DNA from: DASRDZ01 sp035569495
Lineage (GTDB): Bacteria; Chloroflexota; Dormibacteria; Aeolococcales; Aeolococcaceae
Reading direction: 5' to 3'
NCBI GenBank assembly: GCA_035569495.1
Contig: DATMMX010000031.1
Span: forward strand, 1-64,000
Length of the DNA stretch: 64,000 bases
Each line of letters opens with the position of its first letter. Position 1 is the stretch's first letter. Shown piece by piece: positions 7,599-14,994 of the stretch. The translations under genes were made by a program, and so were the position numbers. The notes below the pieces were generated by a model. That model ran no database searches and had not been told where the DNA came from. It worked only from the letters and a program-made list of their open reading frames with translations.

Positions 7599-8839
7599 GG
7601 CGCCAGCAGGGTAGCGCGCAGGGTGTCGCCCGCGACGGCGTCGAGCCGCACCCGTCGCAGGGCGCCGGGCCGGGTGTGCGCGTCGGGGGTGGCCACGGCG
7701 GTGTGCCAGGTGTCGGTCAGGCCGCGGGCCTGCTCTGCGTCGACGCGCTCCCAGACCACCTCGGCGGTGCTGCCCAGGACGCGCTGCCGTGCCGCGCTGC
7801 CGCTGCGGATGGCGGCGCGGCGCACCTCGGCGCTGCGGCGGCGGGCGATGGCGTCGTCGACGCGCTCGCCATGGGTTGCGGCGGGTGTGTCGGGGCGCGG
7901 CGACCAGCGGAAGACGTGGCAGTGCAGGAAGCCCGCCTCCGCCACGTAGGCGACGGTGCGGCGGTGGTCGTCCTCGGTCTCGCCGGGAAAGCCGACCATC
8001 AGGTCGGTGGTCAGCTCGGTGCGCGGGTCGGCGCTGCGCAGGCGCTCGACCACCCTGCGGTACTGGGCCATGCGGTGGCCGCGGTGCATGCGCTTCAGCA
8101 CCTCGTCCGACGCCGACTGCAGCGGCATGTGCCAGTGCGCGCAGAGGCGCGGGTGCGCGTTGAGCTCGGCGAGCTGCGGGGTCACGTCGTTGGCGTTGAC
8201 GCTGCTCAGCCGGACGCGCGCGTCGCCGATGCGGTCGAGCAGCGTGTGCAGCAGCGCGGCCAGCGTGGTGCCATGCTCCCTGCCGTAGGAGCCGAGGTCG
8301 ACGCCGGTGAGCACCAGCTCGCGGTGGCCCCGCCGCAGAGCGCTGTCCACGTTGCGCAGGACCTCGTCGGGGGCGAGGCTGCGCGAGTGGCCGCCGCGCG
8401 CGCGCCAGACGATGCAGTAGGTGCAGCGGTGGTCGCAGCCGTCCTGGATCTTGAGGAACGCGCGCGAGCGCAGCGGTGAGGGCGTGACCGGCGTCGACCG
8501 GCCGGCGAAGCGCGCCACGATGTAGTCCGCGATGCCCGGCTTGGCGCCGTTGTCGAACACCGCGTCGACGGCGCGCGAGTACTGGCCGGGATTGGCATCA
8601 ACACTGCAGCCGGTGAGGATGAGGTGCGCCTCCGGGTCGTCGCGGCGCAGCCGGTGCAGGCGCTGCCGGGTGGTGGCGTCGGCCTGCAGCGTCACCGTGC
8701 AGGAGTTGAGCACGCGCACGTCGGCGCGGTCGTCCTCGCCGACGACGTCGAGCCCGGCCGCGGCGAGCTTGCCGGCCAGCTCGGCCATCTCGGCGAAGTT
8801 CACCTTGCAGCCCAGCGCGGTCAGGGCGACCCGGGTCAT
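7595..8839 (-). CDS. mtaB: tRNA t6A37 methylthiotransferase, MtaB-like
   Basis: 414 residues. The N-terminal MTTase domain starts VALTALGCKVNFAE and carries three conserved cysteines (GCK, NSCTV, TGCSV). The radical-SAM cluster motif CDHRCTYC follows LKIQDG near residue 140, and the GTDL-type loop reads LTGVDLGSYG. A TRAM-like C-terminal segment ends in DTLRATLLAP. MtaB-type enzymes convert t6A to ms2t6A at position 37 of tRNAs reading ANN codons. The ATG overlaps the rsmE stop codon as ATGA and its own stop overlaps the HIT start in the same way. MiaB is excluded mainly by the GCKVN start and overall pattern. Confidence 0.92.
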   Translation of the reverse strand: MTRVALTALGCKVNFAEMAELAGKLAAAGLDVVGEDDRADVRVLNSCTVTLQADATTRQRLHRLRRDDPEAHLILTGCSVDANPGQYSRAVDAVFDNGAKPGIADYIVARFAGRSTPVTPSPLRSRAFLKIQDGCDHRCTYCIVWRARGGHSRSLAPDEVLRNVDSALRRGHRELVLTGVDLGSYGREHGTTLAALLHTLLDRIGDARVRLSSVNANDVTPQLAELNAHPRLCAHWHMPLQSASDEVLKRMHRGHRMAQYRRVVERLRSADPRTELTTDLMVGFPGETEDDHRRTVAYVAEAGFLHCHVFRWSPRPDTPAATHGERVDDAIARRRSAEVRRAAIRSGSAARQRVLGSTAEVVWERVDAEQARGLTDTWHTAVATPDAHTRPGALRRVRLDAVAGDTLRATLLAP

Positions 8840-9585
8840 GGCGCGGGCGTCACCGGCGTGTCCAGCTCGCGCGCGCCGGCGAGCAGCACCGACAGCGCCA
8901 CCACCGCGGCGAGGCGGGCGCGCAGCACCCGCGGGCCGAGGTGCACCTCGTGCGCGCCGGAGCGGCGCAGCGCCTGCAGGTCCTCGGCGTCGAAGCCGCC
9001 CTCGGGACCGACGCACACGGCGACGCGCGTCTCGCGCCGCACCAGCACCGCGTTGAGCGGCATGACCGCCTCCGGGCTGCACACCATCAGCCGCGTGTTC
9101 GGCGGCAGCGCGGCGGGCACGTCCGCGATGCCGCGCAGCGGGTGCACCACCGGCGGCCGCGCCCGTCCCGCCAGCCCCGCGGCGTTGCGGGCGATGGCGT
9201 TCCAGCGCGCCACCCGGTGCTCGGCGCGGCGCGCGTCGAGACGGACGACGGTGCGCCGCGTGGTCACCGGCCAGATCGACGCCGCGCCCACCTCGGCGAG
9301 CGCCTCGACCAGCTCGTCCATGCCGTCCTTGGCCAGCGCCTGGACGACGTGCACCTCGACGCCGGGCTCACCCGTCGCGGGGCGCGACCACTCGACCGCG
9401 CCCGCGCAACGCTCCGCCGTCACCGTGTCGAGCAGCACGCCGTGCTCGGTGCCCGCGTCGTCGGCGACGACGATGCGCTCACCGGCGGTGGCGCGCAGCG
9501 AGCGGGCGAGGTGGGCGGCGTCGTCGCCGTCGACGGACGCGCGGCCGCCGCCGACCGCCGACGCGGGAACGAAGAAACGGGGCAC
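8836..9585 (-). CDS. rsmE: 16S rRNA (uracil-1498-N3)-methyltransferase RsmE
   Basis: 249 residues from a GTG giving the family N-terminus MPRFFVP. The frame is open further upstream, but PRFFVP is the normal beginning. Motifs of the SPOUT/RsmE family are visible: QALAKDGMDELVEALAEVG, the positively charged VTTRRTVVRL and the knot sequence VCVGPEGGFDAEDL, then HLGPRVLRARLAAVVAL. The enzyme methylates U1498 near the decoding site of the 30S subunit. A TAGACT box (minus strand, 9593-9598) ends seven bases before the GTG, so the mRNA is probably leaderless. It heads the operon with mtaB and HIT. Confidence 0.93.
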   Translation of the reverse strand: MPRFFVPASAVGGGRASVDGDDAAHLARSLRATAGERIVVADDAGTEHGVLLDTVTAERCAGAVEWSRPATGEPGVEVHVVQALAKDGMDELVEALAEVGAASIWPVTTRRTVVRLDARRAEHRVARWNAIARNAAGLAGRARPPVVHPLRGIADVPAALPPNTRLMVCSPEAVMPLNAVLVRRETRVAVCVGPEGGFDAEDLQALRRSGAHEVHLGPRVLRARLAAVVALSVLLAGARELDTPVTPAP

Positions 9586-9592
9586 GCCGGCC

Positions 9593-9630
9593 AGTCTACG
9601 AGGCGGGCGCCGCAACGCCCCGCGTAGCAT
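9593..9630. promoter_or_regulatory. Divergent leaderless promoters for rsmE and the alpha/beta hydrolase
   Basis: Two -10-like boxes lie back to back: TAGACT on the minus strand (9593-9598), ending seven bases before the rsmE GTG at 9585, and TAGCAT on the plus strand (9625-9630), ending eight bases before the hydrolase GTG at 9639. With the usual distance from the -10 box to the start site, both transcripts would begin at or within a base or two of the start codon. No convincing -35 boxes are visible. Confidence 0.5.
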
Positions 9631-9638
9631 GGCGCCGC

Positions 9639-10460
9639 GTGGCGCCCGCGACCGTCGAACACGTCCCCGCCCGCGCCGCGGACGGGATCACCCTCGCCGC
9701 CACCGCGCACGGCAGCGGACCGGCGCTGCTGATGATCCCCGGGCTGGGCGCCACCCGCCGCGTCTACGCGCCACTGGTCCCGCTTCTCGCGGGACGCCAC
9801 CGGGTCATCGTCTTCGACCCGCGCGGCGTCGGTGACTCCGACATCACCGACGGCCCCTACTCGATGCGCCAGCTCGCCGATGACGCCTGCTGCGTGCTCG
9901 ACGCGGCGGGCGAGGACACCGCGATCGTCTTCGGCGCCTCGATGGGCGGCATGGTCGCCCAGCACGTCGGCCTCGACCACGGCGAGCGGGTCGGCAAACT
10001 GATCCTCGCCTGCACCAGCCCCGGTAGCGCCCACGCCGTCCCCGCCGACCGCGACGCCACCCGCGCGCTGCTGGGCAAGGGCGCGACCACTCCCGCCGAC
10101 GCGTACCGCCTGGCCACCACCGTGCTCTACACCCCGGCGTTCCGCGCGGCCCATGCCGACTTCGTCGAGGCGGAGATCGCCGAGCGCGGCCGCCACCCGG
10201 TGCGCGCCCGCGCCTTCAGCGCCCAGTACCAGGCGGTCCGGGAGCACGACCCCTGGGACCGCCTGCCCACGCTGCGCATGCCCGTGCTGGTCCTGCACGG
10301 CACCGAGGACGCGGTGATCCCGCCCGGCAACGGCGAGGTGCTGGCGGAGCGCATCCCCGGCGCCCGGCTGGTGCTGCTCGACGGCCTCGGCCACCTCTTC
10401 TGGCACGAGGACCCGGAGCGCGCCGCCCAGGCCATCCTCGAGTTCACCCAGGCGGGCTGA
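9639..10460 (+). CDS. Alpha/beta-fold hydrolase
   Basis: 273 residues. The oxyanion segment LMIPGLGATRR, the nucleophile elbow FGASMGGMVAQ (Ser in G-x-S-x-G), the acid VLHGTEDAVIP and the catalytic His in LDGLGHLFWHEDP are all present and correctly spaced, so the enzyme should be active. The pattern is that of small-molecule esterases or lactonases related to the 3-oxoadipate enol-lactonase group; the substrate cannot be deduced. A GTG start follows a TAGCAT box by eight bases. The gene is divergent from rsmE and convergent with the small membrane protein gene at 10470. Confidence 0.88.
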   Translation: MAPATVEHVPARAADGITLAATAHGSGPALLMIPGLGATRRVYAPLVPLLAGRHRVIVFDPRGVGDSDITDGPYSMRQLADDACCVLDAAGEDTAIVFGASMGGMVAQHVGLDHGERVGKLILACTSPGSAHAVPADRDATRALLGKGATTPADAYRLATTVLYTPAFRAAHADFVEAEIAERGRHPVRARAFSAQYQAVREHDPWDRLPTLRMPVLVLHGTEDAVIPPGNGEVLAERIPGARLVLLDGLGHLFWHEDPERAAQAILEFTQAG

Positions 10461-10469
10461 GTCGCGGCT

Positions 10470-10814
10470 TTACGGTGACCCGTCGTGGCCGGTGTTGACG
10501 CTGCCGCCAAAGCCGCCGGTCACGCTCTGCTGCACCACCTGCACCGGGCCGTGCGACGCCGTGGCCCCGGCGGCGACGCTGATGACCAGCCCGGCGGTCA
10601 GCGCCACCACGGAGACCGCGACCAGCGCGCCCAGCCGCCCGCCGCGCACGAACAACCACAGCAGCACACCGAGCGGCGCAGCGAAGATCACGGCGATGGC
10701 CAGGATCATCCGGGCGGTGGGATCCATGTCGGTGGCGCGGATCAGGTCGAGCAGCGCGGCGACCCAGAGCATGAACCCGACCAGGACCAGGGTGGCGATG
10801 ACGGCGACCCACAT
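10470..10814 (-). CDS. Small membrane protein with three predicted transmembrane segments
   Basis: 114 residues. Three hydrophobic stretches are evident: about residues 2-22 (VAVIATLVLVGFMLWVAALL), 35-57 and 62-84. They are followed by a polar Gly-rich tail. The first segment with WVAALLDLIRATDM resembles the N-terminal membrane domain seen in phospholipase D-related and other small membrane proteins, but the similarity is weak. The ATG lacks a clear ribosome-binding site. No function can be assigned. Confidence 0.7.
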   Translation of the reverse strand: MWVAVIATLVLVGFMLWVAALLDLIRATDMDPTARMILAIAVIFAAPLGVLLWLFVRGGRLGALVAVSVVALTAGLVISVAAGATASHGPVQVVQQSVTGGFGGSVNTGHDGSP

Positions 10815-10828
10815 GCCCTACAGACGGA

Positions 10829-11776
10829 TCAGGCGGCTGATTCCTGGCGCGGCCAGCGCCCTTCGCTCCGCGCCATGGCCAGCTCGTGCACCGGCGACAT
10901 GCGCAGCCGCTGCGGAAGCCGGTCGTGCGCCGTGCGCAGTGTCAGGCACAGCGCGCGGTGCGCGGCGGTGTGCGCGGGTGTCCAGGTGATGCCGTAGCCG
11001 CGGCGCACCGCCGCGGGCAGCAGCCCCACCGTGGTGAAGGCGACCACGTCCCACCCCGGCCGCAGCCACGGCGACGGCAGCGGCGGCCGCAACACGGTGC
11101 GCGACACCAACCGCGACCCCGCGCCCGGCACCGCGACGCCCCGCGCGACCTCACCGTCGACGTACTCGCGCAGCGCGCGGTGTGTTGGCCACAGCAGCCG
11201 CGGCGGCACGTGCATCAGCGCGGCCACCGCGTCCCACTCGCGCACGAAGGCGTCGCGGTCGGTCTCGCTCAATCCGCCGACCAGCGCGTCGTGGGTCACC
11301 AGCATGGTGTCGACGAACGACGCGTGCACCCAGCGCAGCAGCTCGCCGTCGAGCGCGCTGTACCTGCGCCGCGCAGGATTGCGCGGTGTCGCATGCGTCG
11401 CGGGCAGCGTTCCAACAATGCGCGTGTGCATGCGATTGACCACGTCGCTGGCCGCCGCGGCCTCGGCGCGCGTGCCGTAGGTGACCATGGTCACCCAGCG
11501 GATGGTGCGCATCAGCCGCCCGAAGGGGTCCTCCGCGTAGGCGCTGAAGTCGATGGCGCCCTGCGCCACCAGGGGATTGGCGGCCTGCATCAGCAGCGCG
11601 CGTCCGCCGCCGAGGATGAGCAGCGGCTCGTGCATCACCCGCCACGTCACCGTGTCCGGTCCGAACAGCCCGGGATCGGGTGTCGAGTCGTGCAGTGGCA
11701 GCGGGCGTTTGCCGAAGGGGAGGGGACGGGTCAGCAGGTCGGTGATCGCCTGCCGGCTGGGAATGGCGATGCGCAT
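10829..11776 (-). CDS. MpaB/rubber oxygenase family protein (DUF2236)
   Basis: 315 residues. Family features are WRVMHEPLLILGGGRALLMQAANPLVAQG near residue 45, then FGRLMRTIRWVTMVTYGT and a MHTRIVG helix. Later, LRWVHASFVDTMLV carries one of the histidines expected to bind the heme b of this family. Members are heme oxygenases or related oxidoreductases such as latex-clearing protein. I chose ATG 11776 over GTG 11785 because a TAGGTT box (minus strand, 11786-11791) abuts the GTG but leaves nine bases to the ATG, matching the leaderless pattern seen elsewhere here. No redox partner lies nearby. Confidence 0.85.
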   Translation of the reverse strand: MRIAIPSRQAITDLLTRPLPFGKRPLPLHDSTPDPGLFGPDTVTWRVMHEPLLILGGGRALLMQAANPLVAQGAIDFSAYAEDPFGRLMRTIRWVTMVTYGTRAEAAAASDVVNRMHTRIVGTLPATHATPRNPARRRYSALDGELLRWVHASFVDTMLVTHDALVGGLSETDRDAFVREWDAVAALMHVPPRLLWPTHRALREYVDGEVARGVAVPGAGSRLVSRTVLRPPLPSPWLRPGWDVVAFTTVGLLPAAVRRGYGITWTPAHTAAHRALCLTLRTAHDRLPQRLRMSPVHELAMARSEGRWPRQESAA

Positions 11777-11795
11777 CACGCGCACAACCTACCGT

Positions 11796-13322
11796 CTACG
11801 ACGCGGTGGCCTGGGCGCTGATCTCGCGGATGACGGTCACCTTGATCATGCCCGGATAGGTCATCTCCGCCTCGATCTCGCGCGCGATCTCCGCGCACAG
11901 CGCCGGCACCTGCGCGTCGGGCACCTGCTCGGGACGCACCGAGATGCGCACCTCGCGGCCCGCCTGCATGGGGAAGGCGCGCTCCACGCCGGTGTGCCGG
12001 GTGGCGATCTGCTGGAGCTGTTCGAGACGCTGCAGGTAGGTGGTCAGCGTGTCGCGGCGGGCGCCGGGGCGGGACGCGGAGATGGCGTCGGCGCAGATGG
12101 TCAGCATGGCCAGGTCGGTCGAGGGCTCCTCGTCGAAGTGGTGCGCCTTGACCGCGTGGACGATGCCCGACTCGGTGCCCAGCAGGGTCAGCAGCTCGCC
12201 GCCGATGATGGCGTGCGAGCCCTCGACGTCGTGGTCGACGGCCTTGCCGATGTCGTGCAGCAGCCCCGCGGCACGGGCCTCGGCGGGATCCATGCGCAGC
12301 TCGGCGGCGAGCGCGGCGCAGAGGTATCCAGTCTCCTCGCAGTGGAGCAGCGCGTTCTGGCCGTAGGAGAAGCGGTAGTGCAGGGTGCCGAGCAGCTCGG
12401 CCAGCTCGGGGCGGCCGGTGATGCCCATCTCCCACATGGCGCGCTCGCCGAGGTCGGTGATGCGGCGGCTCAGGCCGTTGCGAGTCTGCAGCAACAGCGG
12501 CGGGACCTCCTCGGCGCGCAGCCGCCGCTCCAGGACTTCGAGCGACGCCTGGCGGGCGACCTCGCGGCCGATGGGGTCGAGCGAGCGCAGCGTCGCCTGG
12601 TTGCGCTCGGGGTCGACGCCCAGGTCGGCGCCGGTGTCGGCGGCGACGGCGCCGAGGGCGTCGAGCAGCCGCTGCCGCGACTCCTCGGAGAGCGCTTCCA
12701 GGGCGAGCGGGCCGGTGCGCGGCGCCGAGTCGATGTGCGAGCCGTCCTGGCGCTGGATGGCCTCGACGATCAGCTCCTTGGCGCTGGGCACCAGCTCGCC
12801 GACGCGGGCCTCGATGGCGCGGGCCACCCGGCCCTGGTGGTCGCCGGCCAGCTCGGCCTCGACGCGGTCGAGCACGGCGCGGGCGGCGGAGTCGCGGTCG
12901 ATGGCGGCGACCCGCTCCAGGGCGGCGACGGTCTCGGCGCGCTGCGCCTGGAGCGCCTCGCGGGCGGCGTCGACGGCGTCGCGGGCCTGCTGGGCGGCGT
13001 CGCGGCGGGCGTCCACGGCGTCACGGCGCTCGCGGTGGACGCGCTCCTGGTGGTCGAGCCTGGCCTGACCGGCGTCGAGGTCGGCGCGGCGGAGGGTGAG
13101 CTCCTCCATGGCGGCCTCGCGGGCCTCGACGGCGGCATGGCGTGCCTGAGCGACGGTCTCAGCGGCCTGCTGCCGCACCTGGGCCAGCGGGTTGCGCTCG
13201 GCGGTGGGGCCGCTTCCGGCGCCGGACCCTCCCGCGCGCCGGGCGGCGCGCATGCCTCGTGCGTAGGCGGCCACGCCGGCGATGAGGACGACGACGGCGA
13301 CGGCGGCGAGGACGATCTCCAT
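11796..13322 (-). CDS. RNase Y-like HD-domain phosphohydrolase with eroded KH domain
   Basis: 508 residues. Residues 3-20 form one transmembrane helix, 45-180 a long coiled coil rich in Ala, Arg and Glu, 206-260 the position of the KH domain, and 315-480 an HD domain with YGQNALLHCEE, LLHDIGKAVDHD and EGSHAIIGGELL. The C-terminal tail PGMIKVTVIREISAQATAS is typical of RNase Y, the membrane endonuclease that starts mRNA decay. The KH region lacks the GxxG loop: where RNase Y has a GREG motif this protein has an SRQRLLDA stretch, although flanking TGADLGVD and LDPIGREVA fit. It could be a diverged RNase Y or a non-RNase relative. A TACACT box lies 11 bases upstream of the ATG. Confidence 0.88.
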   Translation of the reverse strand: MEIVLAAVAVVVLIAGVAAYARGMRAARRAGGSGAGSGPTAERNPLAQVRQQAAETVAQARHAAVEAREAAMEELTLRRADLDAGQARLDHQERVHRERRDAVDARRDAAQQARDAVDAAREALQAQRAETVAALERVAAIDRDSAARAVLDRVEAELAGDHQGRVARAIEARVGELVPSAKELIVEAIQRQDGSHIDSAPRTGPLALEALSEESRQRLLDALGAVAADTGADLGVDPERNQATLRSLDPIGREVARQASLEVLERRLRAEEVPPLLLQTRNGLSRRITDLGERAMWEMGITGRPELAELLGTLHYRFSYGQNALLHCEETGYLCAALAAELRMDPAEARAAGLLHDIGKAVDHDVEGSHAIIGGELLTLLGTESGIVHAVKAHHFDEEPSTDLAMLTICADAISASRPGARRDTLTTYLQRLEQLQQIATRHTGVERAFPMQAGREVRISVRPEQVPDAQVPALCAEIAREIEAEMTYPGMIKVTVIREISAQATAS

Positions 13323-13362
13323 GTCAGCGGTTGAGTGTAGTGGACCCAGGCCGCCCTCCCCG

Positions 13363-14298
13363 CTACGACGCGGCGGCCGCCTGGGGCGCGCCGATCGGCG
13401 GGTCGAGGGGCTCGGAGGCGGTCTGGGTGAGGTGGCGGGCGAAGGCCTCGGCGGCGGGGGGGAGGGTGCGCCGCCGGTCCCAGCAGAGCGCCATGGTGCG
13501 GGCGATGGCCGGCTGCCGCAGCGGGATCACGGCGACCTTGGTGCTCGGCAGCGGCAGGGGCATGGGCATGAGCGTGATGCCCAGGCCGGCCTCGACCAGG
13601 CCCTGGATGATGGTGAAGTCGTCGCCCTCGTAGGCGAGGCGCTGGCTGATGCCCTCGCGGGAGAAGGCGTCGTCGACCACCTTGCGCAGGCCGCCGCGGG
13701 AGCGGGGCAGGATGAGCGGCTCCTCGGCCAGGTCGTGCAGCGTGCAGGAGCTGCGGCCGACGAGCCGGTGCGCGGCGGGCACGACCACGGCCACCCGCTC
13801 GCGGAACAGCGGCACGATCTCCAGGTCGCGGCTCGCCGTGGGCGGCGGGCCGAGGATGCCGAGGTCGAAGTCGCCGTCGAGGACCCCGGAGACCACCTCG
13901 TTGGACTGGCCCTCGCGGAGGGTGAAGCGGATGCTGGGGTGGGCTTCGAGGAAGCGGGCCAGCCGCTCCGGCAGCCAGCGTGCGCCGACGGTGTGGAGGA
14001 AGCGGATGCGCACCTCGCCGGCCTCGGGGTTGGCGGCTCCGGCGGCGTCGGCGATCGCCTCGCGGAGCTCGTGGAGCAGGCGCTCGGCGCGGGGGATGAA
14101 GCGGTCGCCCGCGGGCGTGAGCCGGATCGAGCGGCCGACGCGGTCGAACAGCGGCACCCCCAGCGCGTCCTCCAGCCGGGCGATCTTGCGGCTGACCGTG
14201 GACTGGTCGAGGTGGAGCGCCTCGGACGCCCGGCCCAGGTGGCCGAGGCGGGCAACGGTGAGGAAGACCCGCAGGCCTTCGGAATTGATGCGGTCCAT
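13363..14298 (-). CDS. LysR family transcriptional regulator
   Basis: 311 residues from ATG 14298 (MDRINSEGLRVF), the normal LysR beginning; the open frame upstream is not needed. The winged helix-turn-helix is at residues 5-65 (FLTVARLGHLGRASEALH, DQSTVSRKIARLEDALG). The effector-binding domain follows from residue 90 (VRIRFLHTVGARWLPERL, DLGILGPPP, GLVEAGLGITLMP). The pattern resembles the CynR/YybE-type regulators of small-molecule metabolism. It is divergent from the unknown gene at 14390, the most likely target besides itself. The transcript is probably leaderless. Confidence 0.93.
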   Translation of the reverse strand: MDRINSEGLRVFLTVARLGHLGRASEALHLDQSTVSRKIARLEDALGVPLFDRVGRSIRLTPAGDRFIPRAERLLHELREAIADAAGAANPEAGEVRIRFLHTVGARWLPERLARFLEAHPSIRFTLREGQSNEVVSGVLDGDFDLGILGPPPTASRDLEIVPLFRERVAVVVPAAHRLVGRSSCTLHDLAEEPLILPRSRGGLRKVVDDAFSREGISQRLAYEGDDFTIIQGLVEAGLGITLMPMPLPLPSTKVAVIPLRQPAIARTMALCWDRRRTLPPAAEAFARHLTQTASEPLDPPIGAPQAAAAS

Positions 14299-14306
14299 GC
14301 AATGAT

Positions 14307-14334
14307 TCGATACTAAAAACGCTATTGATGTCAA
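14307..14334 (-). promoter_or_regulatory. Promoter of the LysR gene
   Basis: On the minus strand a perfect -35 TTGACA (14329-14334) is followed after 16 bases by TATCGA (14307-14312), ending eight bases before the ATG at 14298. The region is far more AT-rich than its surroundings. Position and spacing predict a leaderless mRNA. Confidence 0.6.
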
Positions 14335-14389
14335 CGACTGGGCCGTTCAGACTCCGCAGCGAGCGGCGACCGATGGGCGCCGACCAAGT

Positions 14390-14824
14390 GTGGGAGATGC
14401 CAAATTGCTGATCGCGAACGCGACCGACGCGGTGCACGAGGCTCGTCGCCGTCACCGTCGGGAGTTGGCGGAGCGGACCCGGCTGCGGCGCTTGATCGAG
14501 AGGGTGGACACCTGCATCGAGGCCTGTGAGGAGGCTCATCTCCAGGGCTTCAAGGAGTGCCCGCCCGACCTCGCCGAGGCGGCGGCCAAGGTCTTCTCCA
14601 GCGCCCGGCGCTGTGTCCGGCTCACCGGCGACACCGCCGCCACCGACCTGGTCCGGGACGTCTGCTCCCGGCCCCGCCCCAAGATCACCGACACCATGGA
14701 CGGCCTCTGGACCGTGCAGGAGGTGGTCTTCGACCTCATGCTCCCGTGGCGCACCGAGCTGCCCGACGACGTGGAGCTGGTCGGCGGCCCGCTGGCCCCG
14801 ACCTGGCGGTTCAACGCCGCCTAG
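14390..14824 (+). CDS. Uncharacterised protein, possible LysR target
   Basis: Up to 144 residues. The first 45 residues are helical and Arg/Glu-rich (ARRRHRRELAERTRLRRLIERVD), followed by a segment with paired cysteines (TCIEACEEAH, GFKEC) and SSARRCVRLTGDTAATDLVRDVC. The C-terminal third contains TMDGLWTVQEVVFDLMLPWR. The four or five regularly placed cysteines could bind metal, but no family is recognised. GTG 14390 is the first start; TTG 14405, preceded by gggag, is an alternative. It is divergent from the LysR gene and followed by a hairpin cluster. Confidence 0.6.
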   Translation: MGDAKLLIANATDAVHEARRRHRRELAERTRLRRLIERVDTCIEACEEAHLQGFKECPPDLAEAAAKVFSSARRCVRLTGDTAATDLVRDVCSRPRPKITDTMDGLWTVQEVVFDLMLPWRTELPDDVELVGGPLAPTWRFNAA

Positions 14825-14889
14825 ACCCTCGTTCTTCCCCTCCAACCGGGGAGCGGCACCCTCGCGGTGTCCGCTCCTTGGTCGTTAAA

Positions 14890-14981
14890 GCGAGCCTTCT
14901 GGCTCGCCCGGCGGGCTTCAGCCCGCCGAGAGGGGGTCGGGGGAGATCTGCTCCCCCGTGTGGCGCGCATCTGAGCGCGCC
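14890..14981. repeat. Cluster of four GC-rich hairpins (element A)
   Basis: Four perfect stem-loops follow one another between convergent genes: 14890-14907 (7-bp stem, loop ttct), 14909-14928 (8-bp stem, loop ttca), 14938-14958 (8-bp stem, loop atctg) and 14962-14981 (7-bp stem, loop atctga). The ttca and atctg hairpins recur at 17882-17968, and the atctg hairpin also occurs inverted at 44786-44808. They may end transcription of both flanking genes but lack T-tracts. The shared loops suggest a dispersed palindromic repeat family. Confidence 0.75.
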
Positions 14982-14994
14982 TGATAGGGCGCGG

